Below, piece after piece: positions 34,939 through 43,883 of a stretch of DNA of 64,000 nt. The DNA comes from an uncultured Lachnoclostridium sp. (GTDB taxonomy: Bacteria; Bacillota; Clostridia; Lachnospirales; Lachnospiraceae), in assembly GCA_946499505.1 (NCBI GenBank), contig CAMMSL010000007.1, positions 1-64,000 of the forward strand, in the 5' to 3' direction. Below the pieces are notes generated by a model. The model did not search any database. It had not been told where the DNA came from and worked only from the letters and a program-made list of their open reading frames with translations. Position 1 is the first letter of the stretch; every line of letters starts with the position of its first letter. The position numbers and the translations under genes are program-made.

Positions 34939-36963
34939 ATGATCCGCAAATACATCTATGGAACACCTTTTGAGACGGAGGCTGTCGTGACTGACATCGC
35001 ACAGACGGACGGCACACCTGCATACGGCGCCATCGACACGCAGGACGGCTTTGCTTTTACTTATATTATGGACGAGGATGACATCGTCTACGGTCTGGGC
35101 GAGGCCAACCGCGGCATCAACAAACGGGGCTACTGCTATATCAGCGACTGCACGGATGATCCGAACCACACCGAAGACAAACGCTCTCTGTACGGCGCAC
35201 ACAACTTCATCATCATCGCCGGAGAGAAAAGCTTTGGACTCTTCTTTGACTATCCGTCAAAGCTCACATTTGACATCGGCTATACCCGCATGGACACGCT
35301 GAAAGTCTCCTGCGCGGACGCGGACCTTGCACTGTACGTCATCGACGGGAACTCTCCTTACGATATCGTAACACAGTTCCGCGGCATGATCGGTCACAGC
35401 TATATCCCGCCGAAATTCGCATTCGGCTACGGCCAGAGCCGTTGGGGATATAAGACAAAGGAAGATTTTGAAAAGGTCGCACAGGGCTACCGCGAGAACC
35501 ACATTCCGCTGGATATGATCTATATGGATATCGATTACATGGATTCCTACAAAGACTTTACCGTGAACGACGGTTTCAAAGATTTCCCTGCATTTGTCCA
35601 GGAAATGAAAGACCAGCATATCCGCCTCGTTCCGATCATCGATGCAGGCGTAAAGATCGAGGACGGGTACGACGTCTACGAAGAAGGCGTGAAAAACCGC
35701 TACTTCTGCCAGAGAGCGGACGGAAGTGACTTTGTGGCGGCAGTCTGGCCAGGAGATACTCATTTTCCGGATGTGCTGAATCCCGAGGCGAGGAAATGGT
35801 TTGGAGATAAATACCGTTTTCTCACAGATCAGGGCATCGAAGGCTTCTGGAACGATATGAACGAGCCTGCCATCTTCTACTCAAAAGAAGGGCTTGAAGA
35901 AGCGAAAGAGATGGCGCGGAAGTTTGCTGAGACCGGAACGAGCAACTGGGACGGAAGTGAAAAGGCTGAGAAAACAAACGAAGATATCGGCGTATGGCAG
36001 CTAGGTGATAAACTCGGAAGTCTCGCAAACAGCCAGGATGATTATCAGAGGTTCTATCACAATGTGAACGGACAGATGGTCCGTCACGACAAAGTACACA
36101 ACCTGTTCGGCTTCAACATGACGAGAGCTGCAGGAGAGGCATTTGAACGCATCGATCCTGACAAACGTTTCCTGATGTTCTCCCGTTCTTCTTACATCGG
36201 CATGCATCGCTACGGGGGCATCTGGACAGGAGATAACAAATCCTGGTGGTCCCATATCCTGCTCAATCTGAAGATGATGCCGTCCCTGAACATGTGCGGA
36301 TTTCTCTATGCGGGAGCTGATCTTGGCGGCTTTGGTTCGGACACAACAAGAGATCTGCTGCTCCGTTTCCTCGCGCTGGGCGTATTCACACCGCTCATGC
36401 GGAACCATTCCGCCCTGGGTACAAGAGAGCAGGAATGCTATCAGTTTGAAAACATGGAAGACTTCCGTCATGTGATCGGTGTCAGATACCGCCTGCTGCC
36501 CTACCTGTACAGCGAGTACATGAAAGCAGCCTTAACAGACGATATGTATTTCAAGCCGCTGGCTTTCGTATACCCGGACGACAAAATGGCGCGCCGCATC
36601 GAGGATCAGCTCATGCTGGGCAATGAGATCATGATTGCACCGGTATACGAGCAGAATGCGAAAGGCAGATATGTTTACCTGCCGGAAGAGATGAAATTCG
36701 TCAAATTCCTGCCCGATGGCAGCATCTCGGAAGAAGTACTCGGAAAAGGCATCCACTACGTGGATATCGCACTCAACGAAGTGCCGCTCTTTATCCGCTC
36801 CGGCAAATGCATCCCGGTAGTCGATGCAGCAGAATGCGTAGATGAGATCGATATGGATACGATCCGGCTGATCGGATATGAAGGAGCTGAATACATGCTC
36901 TATGACGATGACGGAGTACATAAGGATTACAATATGGAGAAAAACTGCCGGGTATTAAAATAA
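34939..36963 (+). CDS. Glycoside hydrolase family 31 (alpha-glucosidase type)
   Basis: A 674-residue GH31 enzyme. An N-terminal beta domain is followed by the barrel: PPKFAFGYGQSRWGY, YMDIDYMDSYKDFT near 195-208, nucleophile Asp306 in GFWNDMNEP, and FSRSSYIGMHRYGGIWTGDN with WWSHI. No signal peptide is seen, so a cytoplasmic alpha-glucosidase acting on maltose- or isomaltose-type sugars is likely. The SD is aaaggagga. The O-acetyltransferase gene follows after a large palindrome. Confidence 0.93.
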   Translation: MIRKYIYGTPFETEAVVTDIAQTDGTPAYGAIDTQDGFAFTYIMDEDDIVYGLGEANRGINKRGYCYISDCTDDPNHTEDKRSLYGAHNFIIIAGEKSFGLFFDYPSKLTFDIGYTRMDTLKVSCADADLALYVIDGNSPYDIVTQFRGMIGHSYIPPKFAFGYGQSRWGYKTKEDFEKVAQGYRENHIPLDMIYMDIDYMDSYKDFTVNDGFKDFPAFVQEMKDQHIRLVPIIDAGVKIEDGYDVYEEGVKNRYFCQRADGSDFVAAVWPGDTHFPDVLNPEARKWFGDKYRFLTDQGIEGFWNDMNEPAIFYSKEGLEEAKEMARKFAETGTSNWDGSEKAEKTNEDIGVWQLGDKLGSLANSQDDYQRFYHNVNGQMVRHDKVHNLFGFNMTRAAGEAFERIDPDKRFLMFSRSSYIGMHRYGGIWTGDNKSWWSHILLNLKMMPSLNMCGFLYAGADLGGFGSDTTRDLLLRFLALGVFTPLMRNHSALGTREQECYQFENMEDFRHVIGVRYRLLPYLYSEYMKAALTDDMYFKPLAFVYPDDKMARRIEDQLMLGNEIMIAPVYEQNAKGRYVYLPEEMKFVKFLPDGSISEEVLGKGIHYVDIALNEVPLFIRSGKCIPVVDAAECVDEIDMDTIRLIGYEGAEYMLYDDDGVHKDYNMEKNCRVLK

Positions 36964-36971
36964 CCGAAAAC

Positions 36972-37018
36972 GGATATGGGGACGTAGTAAAACCGGGTTT
37001 TACTACGTCCCCATATCC
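36972..37018. repeat. Perfect 47-base palindrome (REP/MITE-like)
   Basis: Two 23-base arms (36972-36994 and 36996-37018) are exact reverse complements around a single G. The core is ggggacgtagtaaaacc. It lies between the GH31 stop codon and the SD of the next gene. No T run follows, so it is not a standard terminator, though it would strongly fold in RNA. Confidence 0.9.
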
Positions 37019-37033
37019 AAAAAGGAGGAAAAA

Positions 37034-37654
37034 ATGGATAATATTGAAAGAAGAGACCGGGAGATGGCATACATCTCCGACGAGTCTGTAATGGAGGAAC
37101 AGAAAGTATGCCACAGGATCCTGCAGCGCCTGAACACGGTGGACCGTTCCGATTTTGACGAGATCGGCAAGATTGTCAAAGAGCTTCTTGGAAAGTCAGA
37201 CGGGGCTTTTATCAATCCGCCGTTCTACTGTGACTACGGTTTCCACATCGAAGTGGGCAAAAATTTCTTTGCAAACTATAATTGTACGATCATTGATGTG
37301 GCGAAGGTAAAGATCGGCGACAACTGCCAGATGGCTCCCAATGTGGCCATATATACTGCAGGACATCCGCTCCATCCCGTCTCACGCAACTCTATGTATG
37401 AGTACGGCATCAGCGTGACTATCGGTGATAATGTATGGATCGGCGGCAACACGGTCATCATGCCCGGCGTGCACATCGGAAGCAATACCGTCATCGGCGC
37501 AGGGAGCGTGGTGACCAAAGATATTCCCGACTGGGTTGTGGCTGTGGGTAATCCGTGCAGAGTGATCAAACAGATCACAGAAGAGGATAAGAAATATTAT
37601 TATAAGGATAGAGAATTCGATCCTGAAGCGTGGGAGTATATATCCAGACTCTAA
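37034..37654 (+). CDS. Sugar O-acetyltransferase (maltose/galactoside type)
   Basis: A 206-residue left-handed beta-helix (hexapeptide) acetyltransferase, transferring acetyl from acetyl-CoA to a sugar in the cytoplasm. An N-terminal Mac domain is followed by hexapeptide repeats, with GYNCTII-like NYNCTIIDVAKVKIG, TAGHPLHPVSR with the catalytic His, and VWIGGNTVIMPGVHIG. The aaaggagga SD follows the palindrome directly. Placement after GH31 suggests a sugar-use operon. Confidence 0.9.
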   Translation: MDNIERRDREMAYISDESVMEEQKVCHRILQRLNTVDRSDFDEIGKIVKELLGKSDGAFINPPFYCDYGFHIEVGKNFFANYNCTIIDVAKVKIGDNCQMAPNVAIYTAGHPLHPVSRNSMYEYGISVTIGDNVWIGGNTVIMPGVHIGSNTVIGAGSVVTKDIPDWVVAVGNPCRVIKQITEEDKKYYYKDREFDPEAWEYISRL

Positions 37655-37689
37655 TAAAGACTTTCCAGTCTGATAATTGAACAAAAAAG

Positions 37690-37790
37690 AACAGAGAACT
37701 ATCCGGCAGGCGTGGCGTTCCCCCGCATCTCTTTTGACCTCACGGGTGTGTGGCTGCCACGAAATTGACCACCTCGGATAGTTCTCTGTT
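37690..37790. terminator. Long nested inverted repeat, probable two-way terminator
   Basis: Sixteen-base perfect arms (aacagagaactatccg 37690-37705, cggatagttctctgtt 37775-37790) enclose 69 bases that contain further arms cgtggc (37711-37716) and gccacg (37756-37761). A run of As on the left and TTTTAT on the right would end transcripts from both convergent genes. The cloverleaf-like interior is more than a simple terminator needs. Confidence 0.65.
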
Positions 37791-38735
37791 TTATACTAAT
37801 CCCATACTCCTCAATATATACAGCCAGCCCGTCAGTGTAAATGCACTGAACAGTGTCGTCAGCATGACCACGCTGGATGTCAGCACGCCTTCATGTCCCA
37901 TATTGCGCGCCATTACATAGCAGCTCACCGTCGTCGCCGAGCTGAGCATGACGAGGATTGCCACCAGTTCTTCCCTGCGGAACCCCATCCACACGGCCAG
38001 CGGCAGGAACAAAGCGGCAAACAGCACCAGCTTCATAACAGAGGCTGTAGCTGCCGGCTTTACTTTTCCGAAGGCCTTCTTCAGGTCGAAGCTTGCGCCC
38101 ATCGCCATCAGCCCTAGGGGAGTAGCCGTCGCCCCGATATCCGATACCGTCTTCTCCAGAATGGACGGCATAGGCAGCTTGAGGGCTGACCAGACAAGCC
38201 CCGCCACGATACCGAGGATGATCGGATTTGTAATGATTCCTTTGAGCGTCGTCAGCCACACTTCCTTGTCCAGCTTCTTTCTCTCCGGCTTAAAGAATGA
38301 GAGTACAACAACCGCCATGACATTATACAGCGGCACGCTTCCGATGATCATAAGCGGGGCCATCCCCGCATCCCCGTATATATTCTGGATAAACGCAATC
38401 CCCAGAAGCGCTGCGCTGCTCCGGTACGACGCCTGAATAAATTCTCCCTGTATGCTCTTGTCCCTCCATAAAAAGGACACCAGCGCCGCAATAATAATAG
38501 ATATCAGCGTAACGGCAAAACAGAACAGAACAAATTTCAAGTTCCATACCTGAGAGAAATCCACTGTCGAGAGATCTTCAAACAGCAGGACCGGCAGCGG
38601 AACGAGGAATACGAATTTATTCATTTTTGATGCAAACACATCGTCGATCAGGCCGAGTTTATTTAAGATAAATCCCAGTACCATCAGAAGGAAAATGGGA
38701 ACAGTGGCATTCAGGCTGAAGATCAGATTGTCCAT
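37791..38735 (-). CDS. AEC family transporter
   Basis: A 314-residue auxin-efflux-carrier-type permease with ten hydrophobic segments and a cytoplasmic loop in the middle (FFKPERKKLDKEV). Bacterial members move malate, malonate or similar organic acids; the substrate here is unknown. The gene begins NLIFSLNATVPIFLLMVLGF. It stands alone on the minus strand, next to the two-component system. Confidence 0.85.
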   Translation of the reverse strand: MDNLIFSLNATVPIFLLMVLGFILNKLGLIDDVFASKMNKFVFLVPLPVLLFEDLSTVDFSQVWNLKFVLFCFAVTLISIIIAALVSFLWRDKSIQGEFIQASYRSSAALLGIAFIQNIYGDAGMAPLMIIGSVPLYNVMAVVVLSFFKPERKKLDKEVWLTTLKGIITNPIILGIVAGLVWSALKLPMPSILEKTVSDIGATATPLGLMAMGASFDLKKAFGKVKPAATASVMKLVLFAALFLPLAVWMGFRREELVAILVMLSSATTVSCYVMARNMGHEGVLTSSVVMLTTLFSAFTLTGWLYILRSMGLV

Positions 38736-38762
38736 AGTATAAGACTCCTTTTATCTAAAACT

Positions 38763-40250
38763 TTAAACGTAGAAATTCTGTTCATTATTCTGTTCTTTTT
38801 TTCTTGCCGTGTCAAGTGGCAGCATTATTTTCACGCCGAATCCTCCATGTCCGCTTCTTCCGATCTCTACCTTCCCTCCATGGGATTCTGCAATCTGCTT
38901 TACGATCAGCAGGCCCAGGCCGTGGCGCTGCTCCCTTGTATTTGTATCACACACCATGTAGTGAGGCGAATGATTCAGCTTTTCGATTTCTTCATCGGAA
39001 GCGCCCGTCCCGTCATCCTCAACAGAAATCACGCAATATCCATTTGAGTCTGCCCCTTTCCTTCCTGCTGCCGTATTCTCTTCCGGGCATCCTGGCTGTG
39101 AGACAGACACCGATATATAAACCGTGCATCCATCCTCATTATGGTTCATACTGTTCTGGATCAGGTTCGAGACCGCCCGCTTTATAAGTTCTTTATCCGC
39201 ACAGATCGGACAGACCGTAAGTTTCTCGTCAGTCTCCCATTCAATGGGATATCTTCCGTCCACATCCATATTTATAAAATCTACCGCTGCCTGCCGGACA
39301 AGGGCGACTGCATTAATCTCTTCCCTGACAACAGGCTGCATATTGTACTCCATCTTGGACGCCAGATTCAGGTCATTGATGAGGTTCTTGATCCTGCGGC
39401 TCTGGCGGACAATGGCAGACGCTTTCTTTCTATCCTCTTCCCGCAGATATTCGGAATCCTCGAGCTGCGCCGCATACCCCATGACCATAGACAGAGGGGT
39501 ACGGATATCGTGGGACACGCCGGCGATCCAGTTGGCGCGGGCGGCGTCTTTCTTCCTGAGCTGATATTTCTGCGACTGCAGCATTTCCGAAGCCTGATTC
39601 AGATGAAATGCCAACTCTGAAAGTATTCCTCTCTCTTTTAAACTGACCGGTTCTCCTTCCGGCAGTTTTCGAATTCCCTCCACGATCGGGCGCACCGAGC
39701 GCAGCAGCCCGGTATTTGCCCCGATATAGATCAGGAGTACGAGCACGATATTTGCCGCAAGAACCGTAAGCACAGTCTTTGGTGCGCTCTCGATCATCTG
39801 ATAATCCCAGCTCGGGTACATGTGTTTCCAGAAACTCTTTTTCGGATACCCGAGGATCATCAGCCCGTCTTTTCCTGCCCCGGTAAATATGGGACAATCA
39901 TCAATATATCCCCGGGTAATCGACGCAATTTCCGAAGCTGTATAGACGAGCGGCACCGTGTCCGGCAGATAATCCGAGTACCACAGTGCCCTTAACGTAC
40001 TATTATCTATATAGACAGCCCAGATATTTTTGCTTTCCAGCTCTGTCTGTATCTCCTCAGGCATAACATACCCCGCCTCTGTCTCTTCCATAGAGTCCGC
40101 CGCCTCCTGCGCAGTCGTCCACGGTCCCCTGTTCGTAGAATGCCCGACCGTATAAAAGATCAGAAAACCGACATTAAGCGCCAGAAAGAGAAAAATACTC
40201 AGAAGCAGGATCAGGACAAATCTCCGGATCAATTTCGGTATACTTTTCAT
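38763..40250 (-). CDS. Sensor histidine kinase
   Basis: A 495-residue membrane kinase. Spans at about residues 11-35 and 158-178 enclose an extracytoplasmic sensor domain of about 120 residues. Then come a HAMP-like segment, the dimerisation domain with phospho-His247 (GVSHDIRTPLS), and an ATPase domain with an N box (NLIQNSMNH), a DDGTGASDEE G1 box and HGLGLLIVKQ. It pairs with the response regulator 47 bases upstream. Both face away from the ABC genes at 41.3 kb, which they may control. Confidence 0.92.
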   Translation of the reverse strand: MKSIPKLIRRFVLILLLSIFLFLALNVGFLIFYTVGHSTNRGPWTTAQEAADSMEETEAGYVMPEEIQTELESKNIWAVYIDNSTLRALWYSDYLPDTVPLVYTASEIASITRGYIDDCPIFTGAGKDGLMILGYPKKSFWKHMYPSWDYQMIESAPKTVLTVLAANIVLVLLIYIGANTGLLRSVRPIVEGIRKLPEGEPVSLKERGILSELAFHLNQASEMLQSQKYQLRKKDAARANWIAGVSHDIRTPLSMVMGYAAQLEDSEYLREEDRKKASAIVRQSRRIKNLINDLNLASKMEYNMQPVVREEINAVALVRQAAVDFINMDVDGRYPIEWETDEKLTVCPICADKELIKRAVSNLIQNSMNHNEDGCTVYISVSVSQPGCPEENTAAGRKGADSNGYCVISVEDDGTGASDEEIEKLNHSPHYMVCDTNTREQRHGLGLLIVKQIAESHGGKVEIGRSGHGGFGVKIMLPLDTARKKEQNNEQNFYV

Positions 40251-40297
40251 AGTCTGCCATTTCCTTTCTCTGTTCAGTCCTTGTGGTCAATCCCGGG

Positions 40298-41005
40298 CTA
40301 TCGCTCTACGATCAGTTTATAGCCCAGCCCTTTTACCGTTACCAGTGAGACCGGCTTTGACGGATTTTCTTCAATCTTCTCCCGGATACGCCGGATATGA
40401 GCCATGAGCGAATTCTCGTATCCATATGGGTTGTCGCCCCACGCCGCTTCACAGAGGGCGTCAATAGTCACGATCCGCCCTGCATTGCGGTATAATGCAG
40501 ACAGGAGAGCAAATTCCTTTGCTGTCAGCGGGATATGCTCTCCGCCCTTTATCACTTCCGCCCGTTCCAGATCGATCTCACAGCCGCTCAGTTTCACAAG
40601 CGGATCTTCCTCTTTATAACTCCTCCGGAGAATCGCAGCAATACGGAAAAGCAGTTCTTTGGGGAGAAACGGTTTTACCATGTAGTCGTCCGCCCCCAGC
40701 CCGAACCCCCGGAACCTGTCTTCATCCTCACCCCGGGCTGTCAGGAAAAGCATCGGATAATCTCCTTTTTCTTTCAGCTTTTCCATCAGCCCGAAGCCAT
40801 CGCCATCCGGGAGCATTACATCGAGAATGGCCAGTTCAGGCTCAAATTCATCCGCTGTTTTCAACGCTTCCGCCACACTCTGCTCGGTCCGTATATTTTC
40901 GTACCCTTCTTCTTTTAATATGGATACGACCATATCCAGCAGGTCCGGCTCATCGTCCACCAGCAGGATCCGTTTTCTTTTTATATAATCTGATAACATA
41001 GACAT
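40298..41005 (-). CDS. OmpR-family response regulator
   Basis: A 235-residue regulator with a receiver domain (VDDEP at 17-21, phospho-acceptor Asp62 in AILDVMLPDGDG, Lys in VKPF) and a winged-helix DNA-binding domain (LTAKEFALLSALYRN, RIREKIEENPSKP, VTVKGLGYKL). Start at 41005 after aaaaggagg; an ATG two codons later is also possible. It is the first gene of the two-gene operon with the kinase. Confidence 0.94.
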   Translation of the reverse strand: MSMLSDYIKRKRILLVDDEPDLLDMVVSILKEEGYENIRTEQSVAEALKTADEFEPELAILDVMLPDGDGFGLMEKLKEKGDYPMLFLTARGEDEDRFRGFGLGADDYMVKPFLPKELLFRIAAILRRSYKEEDPLVKLSGCEIDLERAEVIKGGEHIPLTAKEFALLSALYRNAGRIVTIDALCEAAWGDNPYGYENSLMAHIRRIREKIEENPSKPVSLVTVKGLGYKLIVER

Positions 41006-41313
41006 TTTCCTCCTTTTCCGTCAAAACATCTCTGCATCGCTATCCTCCCATGCAGGACATGAAGGACTTCGCCATTTTCCGGCCGCAACGAATATCCGCC
41101 GCCAGAGATATTGTAGCACAGCGGTCCTGCATTTTGTATTCCGCACGGAAAATGTAAGGTAAATGTAAGACAGGGAGAAGATTGACGTAAGGTTCTCCGT
41201 ATATGATAAAGATACAGCGACAGAGAACCCGCCGCCAAATGAATAAAGGAAATGACGACAGTCCAGCCGCCCTATTAACAAAGCTGCGCTGCCGCAAAAA
41301 GGAGATGTGTAAT

Positions 41314-42069
41314 ATGAATATAATCCAGACAAGAAACCTGACCAAATCCTACGGTGACTTTACCGCCGTATCGAATCTGAACCTGCACGTTCCGAAAGGA
41401 TCTGTGTACGGATTCGTCGGGCCGAACGGCGCAGGGAAGTCAACGACTATGAAAATGTTCCTCGGGCTCACCCGCCCGAGCAGCGGTGCATTTGTCATCG
41501 ATAAAATGAGCTATCCCCACAACCGTGTGAAAATCCTGCGGGAAATCGGCTCCTTTATCGAGGCACCCGCTTTCTACGGAAACCTTACCGGCGAGGAGAA
41601 TCTGGACATTATCCGCCGGATCTTAAAGCTGCCGAAGTCCGCTGTAGACGACGCACTGGAGCTTGTAGATCTCACCCCTTATAAGAAACGCCTTGCCCGC
41701 AAATATTCCCTTGGCATGAAGCAGCGTCTCGGACTTGCAGGAGCCCTTCTCGGCAGACCTCCTATCCTGATCCTCGATGAACCTACAAACGGACTCGATC
41801 CGGTGGGCATCCACGAGATCCGCACACTGATCCGCTCCCTGCCGGACAAATTTGACTGCACAGTATTCGTCTCCTCCCATCTTCTCTCAGAAATCGAACT
41901 GATGGCAGACCACATCGGCGTATTAAACCATGGACATCTGCTCTTTGAGGGAACGCTGGAAGAACTGAAAGAAAAAGCAGCTTTTGAGGGGTATCCCGAT
42001 GATAATCTGGAAGATATGTTCCTCGCCCTGATCGAGGAAGACAATATAAAACGGGGTGGTGTGAAATGA
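41314..42069 (+). CDS. ABC transporter ATP-binding protein (BcrA/LanF type)
   Basis: A 251-residue ATPase with Walker A GPNGAGKSTT, Q loop, signature YSLGMKQRLGLA and Walker B ILILDEPTNGLDP. It resembles subunits of exporters giving immunity or resistance to lantibiotics and bacitracin. I start it at 41314 (aaggagatgtgtaatATG); the upstream frame is probably leader. It overlaps the next gene by 4 bases (ATGA). The opposite two-component system suggests peptide-triggered expression. Confidence 0.92.
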   Translation: MNIIQTRNLTKSYGDFTAVSNLNLHVPKGSVYGFVGPNGAGKSTTMKMFLGLTRPSSGAFVIDKMSYPHNRVKILREIGSFIEAPAFYGNLTGEENLDIIRRILKLPKSAVDDALELVDLTPYKKRLARKYSLGMKQRLGLAGALLGRPPILILDEPTNGLDPVGIHEIRTLIRSLPDKFDCTVFVSSHLLSEIELMADHIGVLNHGHLLFEGTLEELKEKAAFEGYPDDNLEDMFLALIEEDNIKRGGVK

Positions 42070-42788
42070 GTTTCCGATTAGAATGTAAGAAAATCAGACG
42101 GACCGGCCTGACAGCTGCATTTTTCGCAGGCGGCATCATAGCGGGGGCACTTCCGGTCATCAATACGGCCGCCCGCCCGGATACTTTTACCACTATGGCA
42201 GGCTCGCCCGCCGCAGTCCTCGCGGGCGCCAATCTGCAGATGATTTCCATGCTGAATCTCCTGCTCATCACAGCCGGAGCCTGCATCCTGTACCACATCG
42301 AATATGCAGATAATGCGCTTCAGAAGATGCAGTCGCTCCCTGTCCGGGAATCAGGGCTTTTTATCGGGAAATGCGGGATACTCCTGCCGTTTTTCCTCAT
42401 GATGATTCTCTTCGAGACCGCCTCTCTGTGTTTCTGCGGATGGCACTGGCTGGGCGCCGGAAAAGCAGAACTCATGGAAATACTACAGACTCTCGGGTTT
42501 ACACTGCTCCTCACACTTCCGGCAGCCGTGATCTCCCTCGTGATCGCATCGGCATGCCGGAATATGTGGACCGCACTCGGAATCGGAATTTTGTGTATCT
42601 TTATGGCTACCATACTCCCTGAGAATAATTTTATCGTCTCTTTGTTTCCATACGTCCTTCTGTTTCAGATATTGCCGGGCATGGAGACAGCGCGGGTGCT
42701 CCATTACTGTATTGCAGCTGTGTGCGAGACCGCCGCTGCATGTGCCGCAGAGATAATTTACTTAAAAGTCAGGAGGTTATTTGCATGA
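42066..42788 (+). CDS. ABC-2 type permease (lantibiotic-immunity type)
   Basis: A 240-residue membrane protein with six hydrophobic segments and a short basic N-terminus (SFRLECKKIRRTGLT), as in LanE/LanG and BcrB-like permeases. LQKMQSLPVRESGLFIGK is the usual first-loop pattern of this family. Its start and stop both overlap neighbours by 4 bases, so all three ABC genes are translationally coupled. Confidence 0.82.
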   Translation: MSFRLECKKIRRTGLTAAFFAGGIIAGALPVINTAARPDTFTTMAGSPAAVLAGANLQMISMLNLLLITAGACILYHIEYADNALQKMQSLPVRESGLFIGKCGILLPFFLMMILFETASLCFCGWHWLGAGKAELMEILQTLGFTLLLTLPAAVISLVIASACRNMWTALGIGILCIFMATILPENNFIVSLFPYVLLFQILPGMETARVLHYCIAAVCETAAACAAEIIYLKVRRLFA

Positions 42789-43555
42789 ATATTTTTACAT
42801 TAACAGCAGTTGAATTTAAGAAAATAAAGCGATCAAAGATTCTGCTGATCCTGATCGCCGCCACAGTCATTCTGTGGTTTCCGAATACACTGAACGCAGA
42901 TCTGAATTTTGATATGAGCGATATAGGCATTTCTCCGGAAAACAGTTTCTTCATTCAGGGATTCATGGGAATGGCATGGTTTATCTATCCGGCGGTCATG
43001 GTCGTAACAACCGTCATTCTCGTCCAGACGGAACGGACGAATCACGGTATTCTCAAGATGCTCGCCCTGCCAGTCGGCACGCCTCTTTTGTGTCTTGCCA
43101 AATTCATTGTCCTTGCAGTGACCGCAGCGGCATTTATCCTGTTTATGACTGCCGGATACTATATCGCCGCAGCTGTCGCAGGCGCGCTGAGCGACTACAG
43201 CTTCATCCTTACTCCGAACTATGTGCTCCCCTTTGCCGGGAAACTGTATCTGGCTTCCCTGCCTATGCTGTCCGTATTCTGGCTGATCGCCGTGTGCATA
43301 TCAACTCCCATATTTTCCGTGGGCGTAGGACTTATCTCAATCGTGCCGAGCGTACTGATCAATAATACGAAAGCGTGGTTCCTCTATCCGATGGGATACC
43401 CGTTCTATTTTGTAATGACAGAATACGGAAAAGTGGCGGAAAATATCGGGAAAAGCCATATGAATCCAATTCCGTGGATCCCTGTTGCTGTTGGAATTAC
43501 ACTGATCTGTTTACTGATTTCCTGCCTGTGTTTCGGGCGGGCTGAAAGGAGATAA
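42785..43555 (+). CDS. ABC-2 type permease (second subunit)
   Basis: A 256-residue six-span permease with N-terminal LTAVEFKKIKRSKILLILIA and NHGILKMLALPVGTPLLCLAK, matching the lantibiotic-immunity permease group. I start it at 42785, in ATGA overlap with the previous stop. With the ATPase and first permease it forms a heterodimeric exporter. Confidence 0.82.
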   Translation: MNIFTLTAVEFKKIKRSKILLILIAATVILWFPNTLNADLNFDMSDIGISPENSFFIQGFMGMAWFIYPAVMVVTTVILVQTERTNHGILKMLALPVGTPLLCLAKFIVLAVTAAAFILFMTAGYYIAAAVAGALSDYSFILTPNYVLPFAGKLYLASLPMLSVFWLIAVCISTPIFSVGVGLISIVPSVLINNTKAWFLYPMGYPFYFVMTEYGKVAENIGKSHMNPIPWIPVAVGITLICLLISCLCFGRAERR

Positions 43556-43561
43556 GAAAAA

Positions 43562-43834
43562 ATGAAAGAAAAAATATTGACCGCTGTCAGCACACTTATG
43601 ATCTTCATTCCGTGGACAATCCTGCCTCTGCGCACATTTGACTGGGCGCTGGAGTCCCCTGCTGCTGAGATCATCATATACAGTTATGCGGCATTCATGG
43701 TATTCAGCGGCATATTCACCCTGCTGTCATATACGACAGCAGGGGTAAAAAATAATTTAATGAAGATCTGTCTTGTGATCACCTTGATGTACGCCGTCGG
43801 CGCTGCAGCGATCGTGGGAATGTCTCTTGTATAA
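43562..43834 (+). CDS. Small membrane protein of the ABC operon
   Basis: A 90-residue protein with three hydrophobic segments (about 8-22, 35-58, 66-88), not recognised. It starts 6 bases after the second permease with the SD aaaggagataagaaaaaATG, so it is clearly part of the operon. It may be an accessory or immunity peptide, but nothing in the sequence proves it. Confidence 0.65.
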   Translation: MKEKILTAVSTLMIFIPWTILPLRTFDWALESPAAEIIIYSYAAFMVFSGIFTLLSYTTAGVKNNLMKICLVITLMYAVGAAAIVGMSLV

Positions 43835-43883
43835 ATACTGCTGCGGCTGATTGCCGCACATACAGAAAACTCATAACAGATTT

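Noticed and set aside
34807-35202. Reading frames running through the MITE-like repeats (also near 56.7-56.9 kb)
   Set aside because: The shared translation comes from the repeat itself; there is no SD or independent conservation.
43842-43858. tgcggc/gccgca hairpin between the small ABC-operon protein and pyruvate kinase
   Set aside because: It is short, with no T run on either side; too weak to call a terminator.
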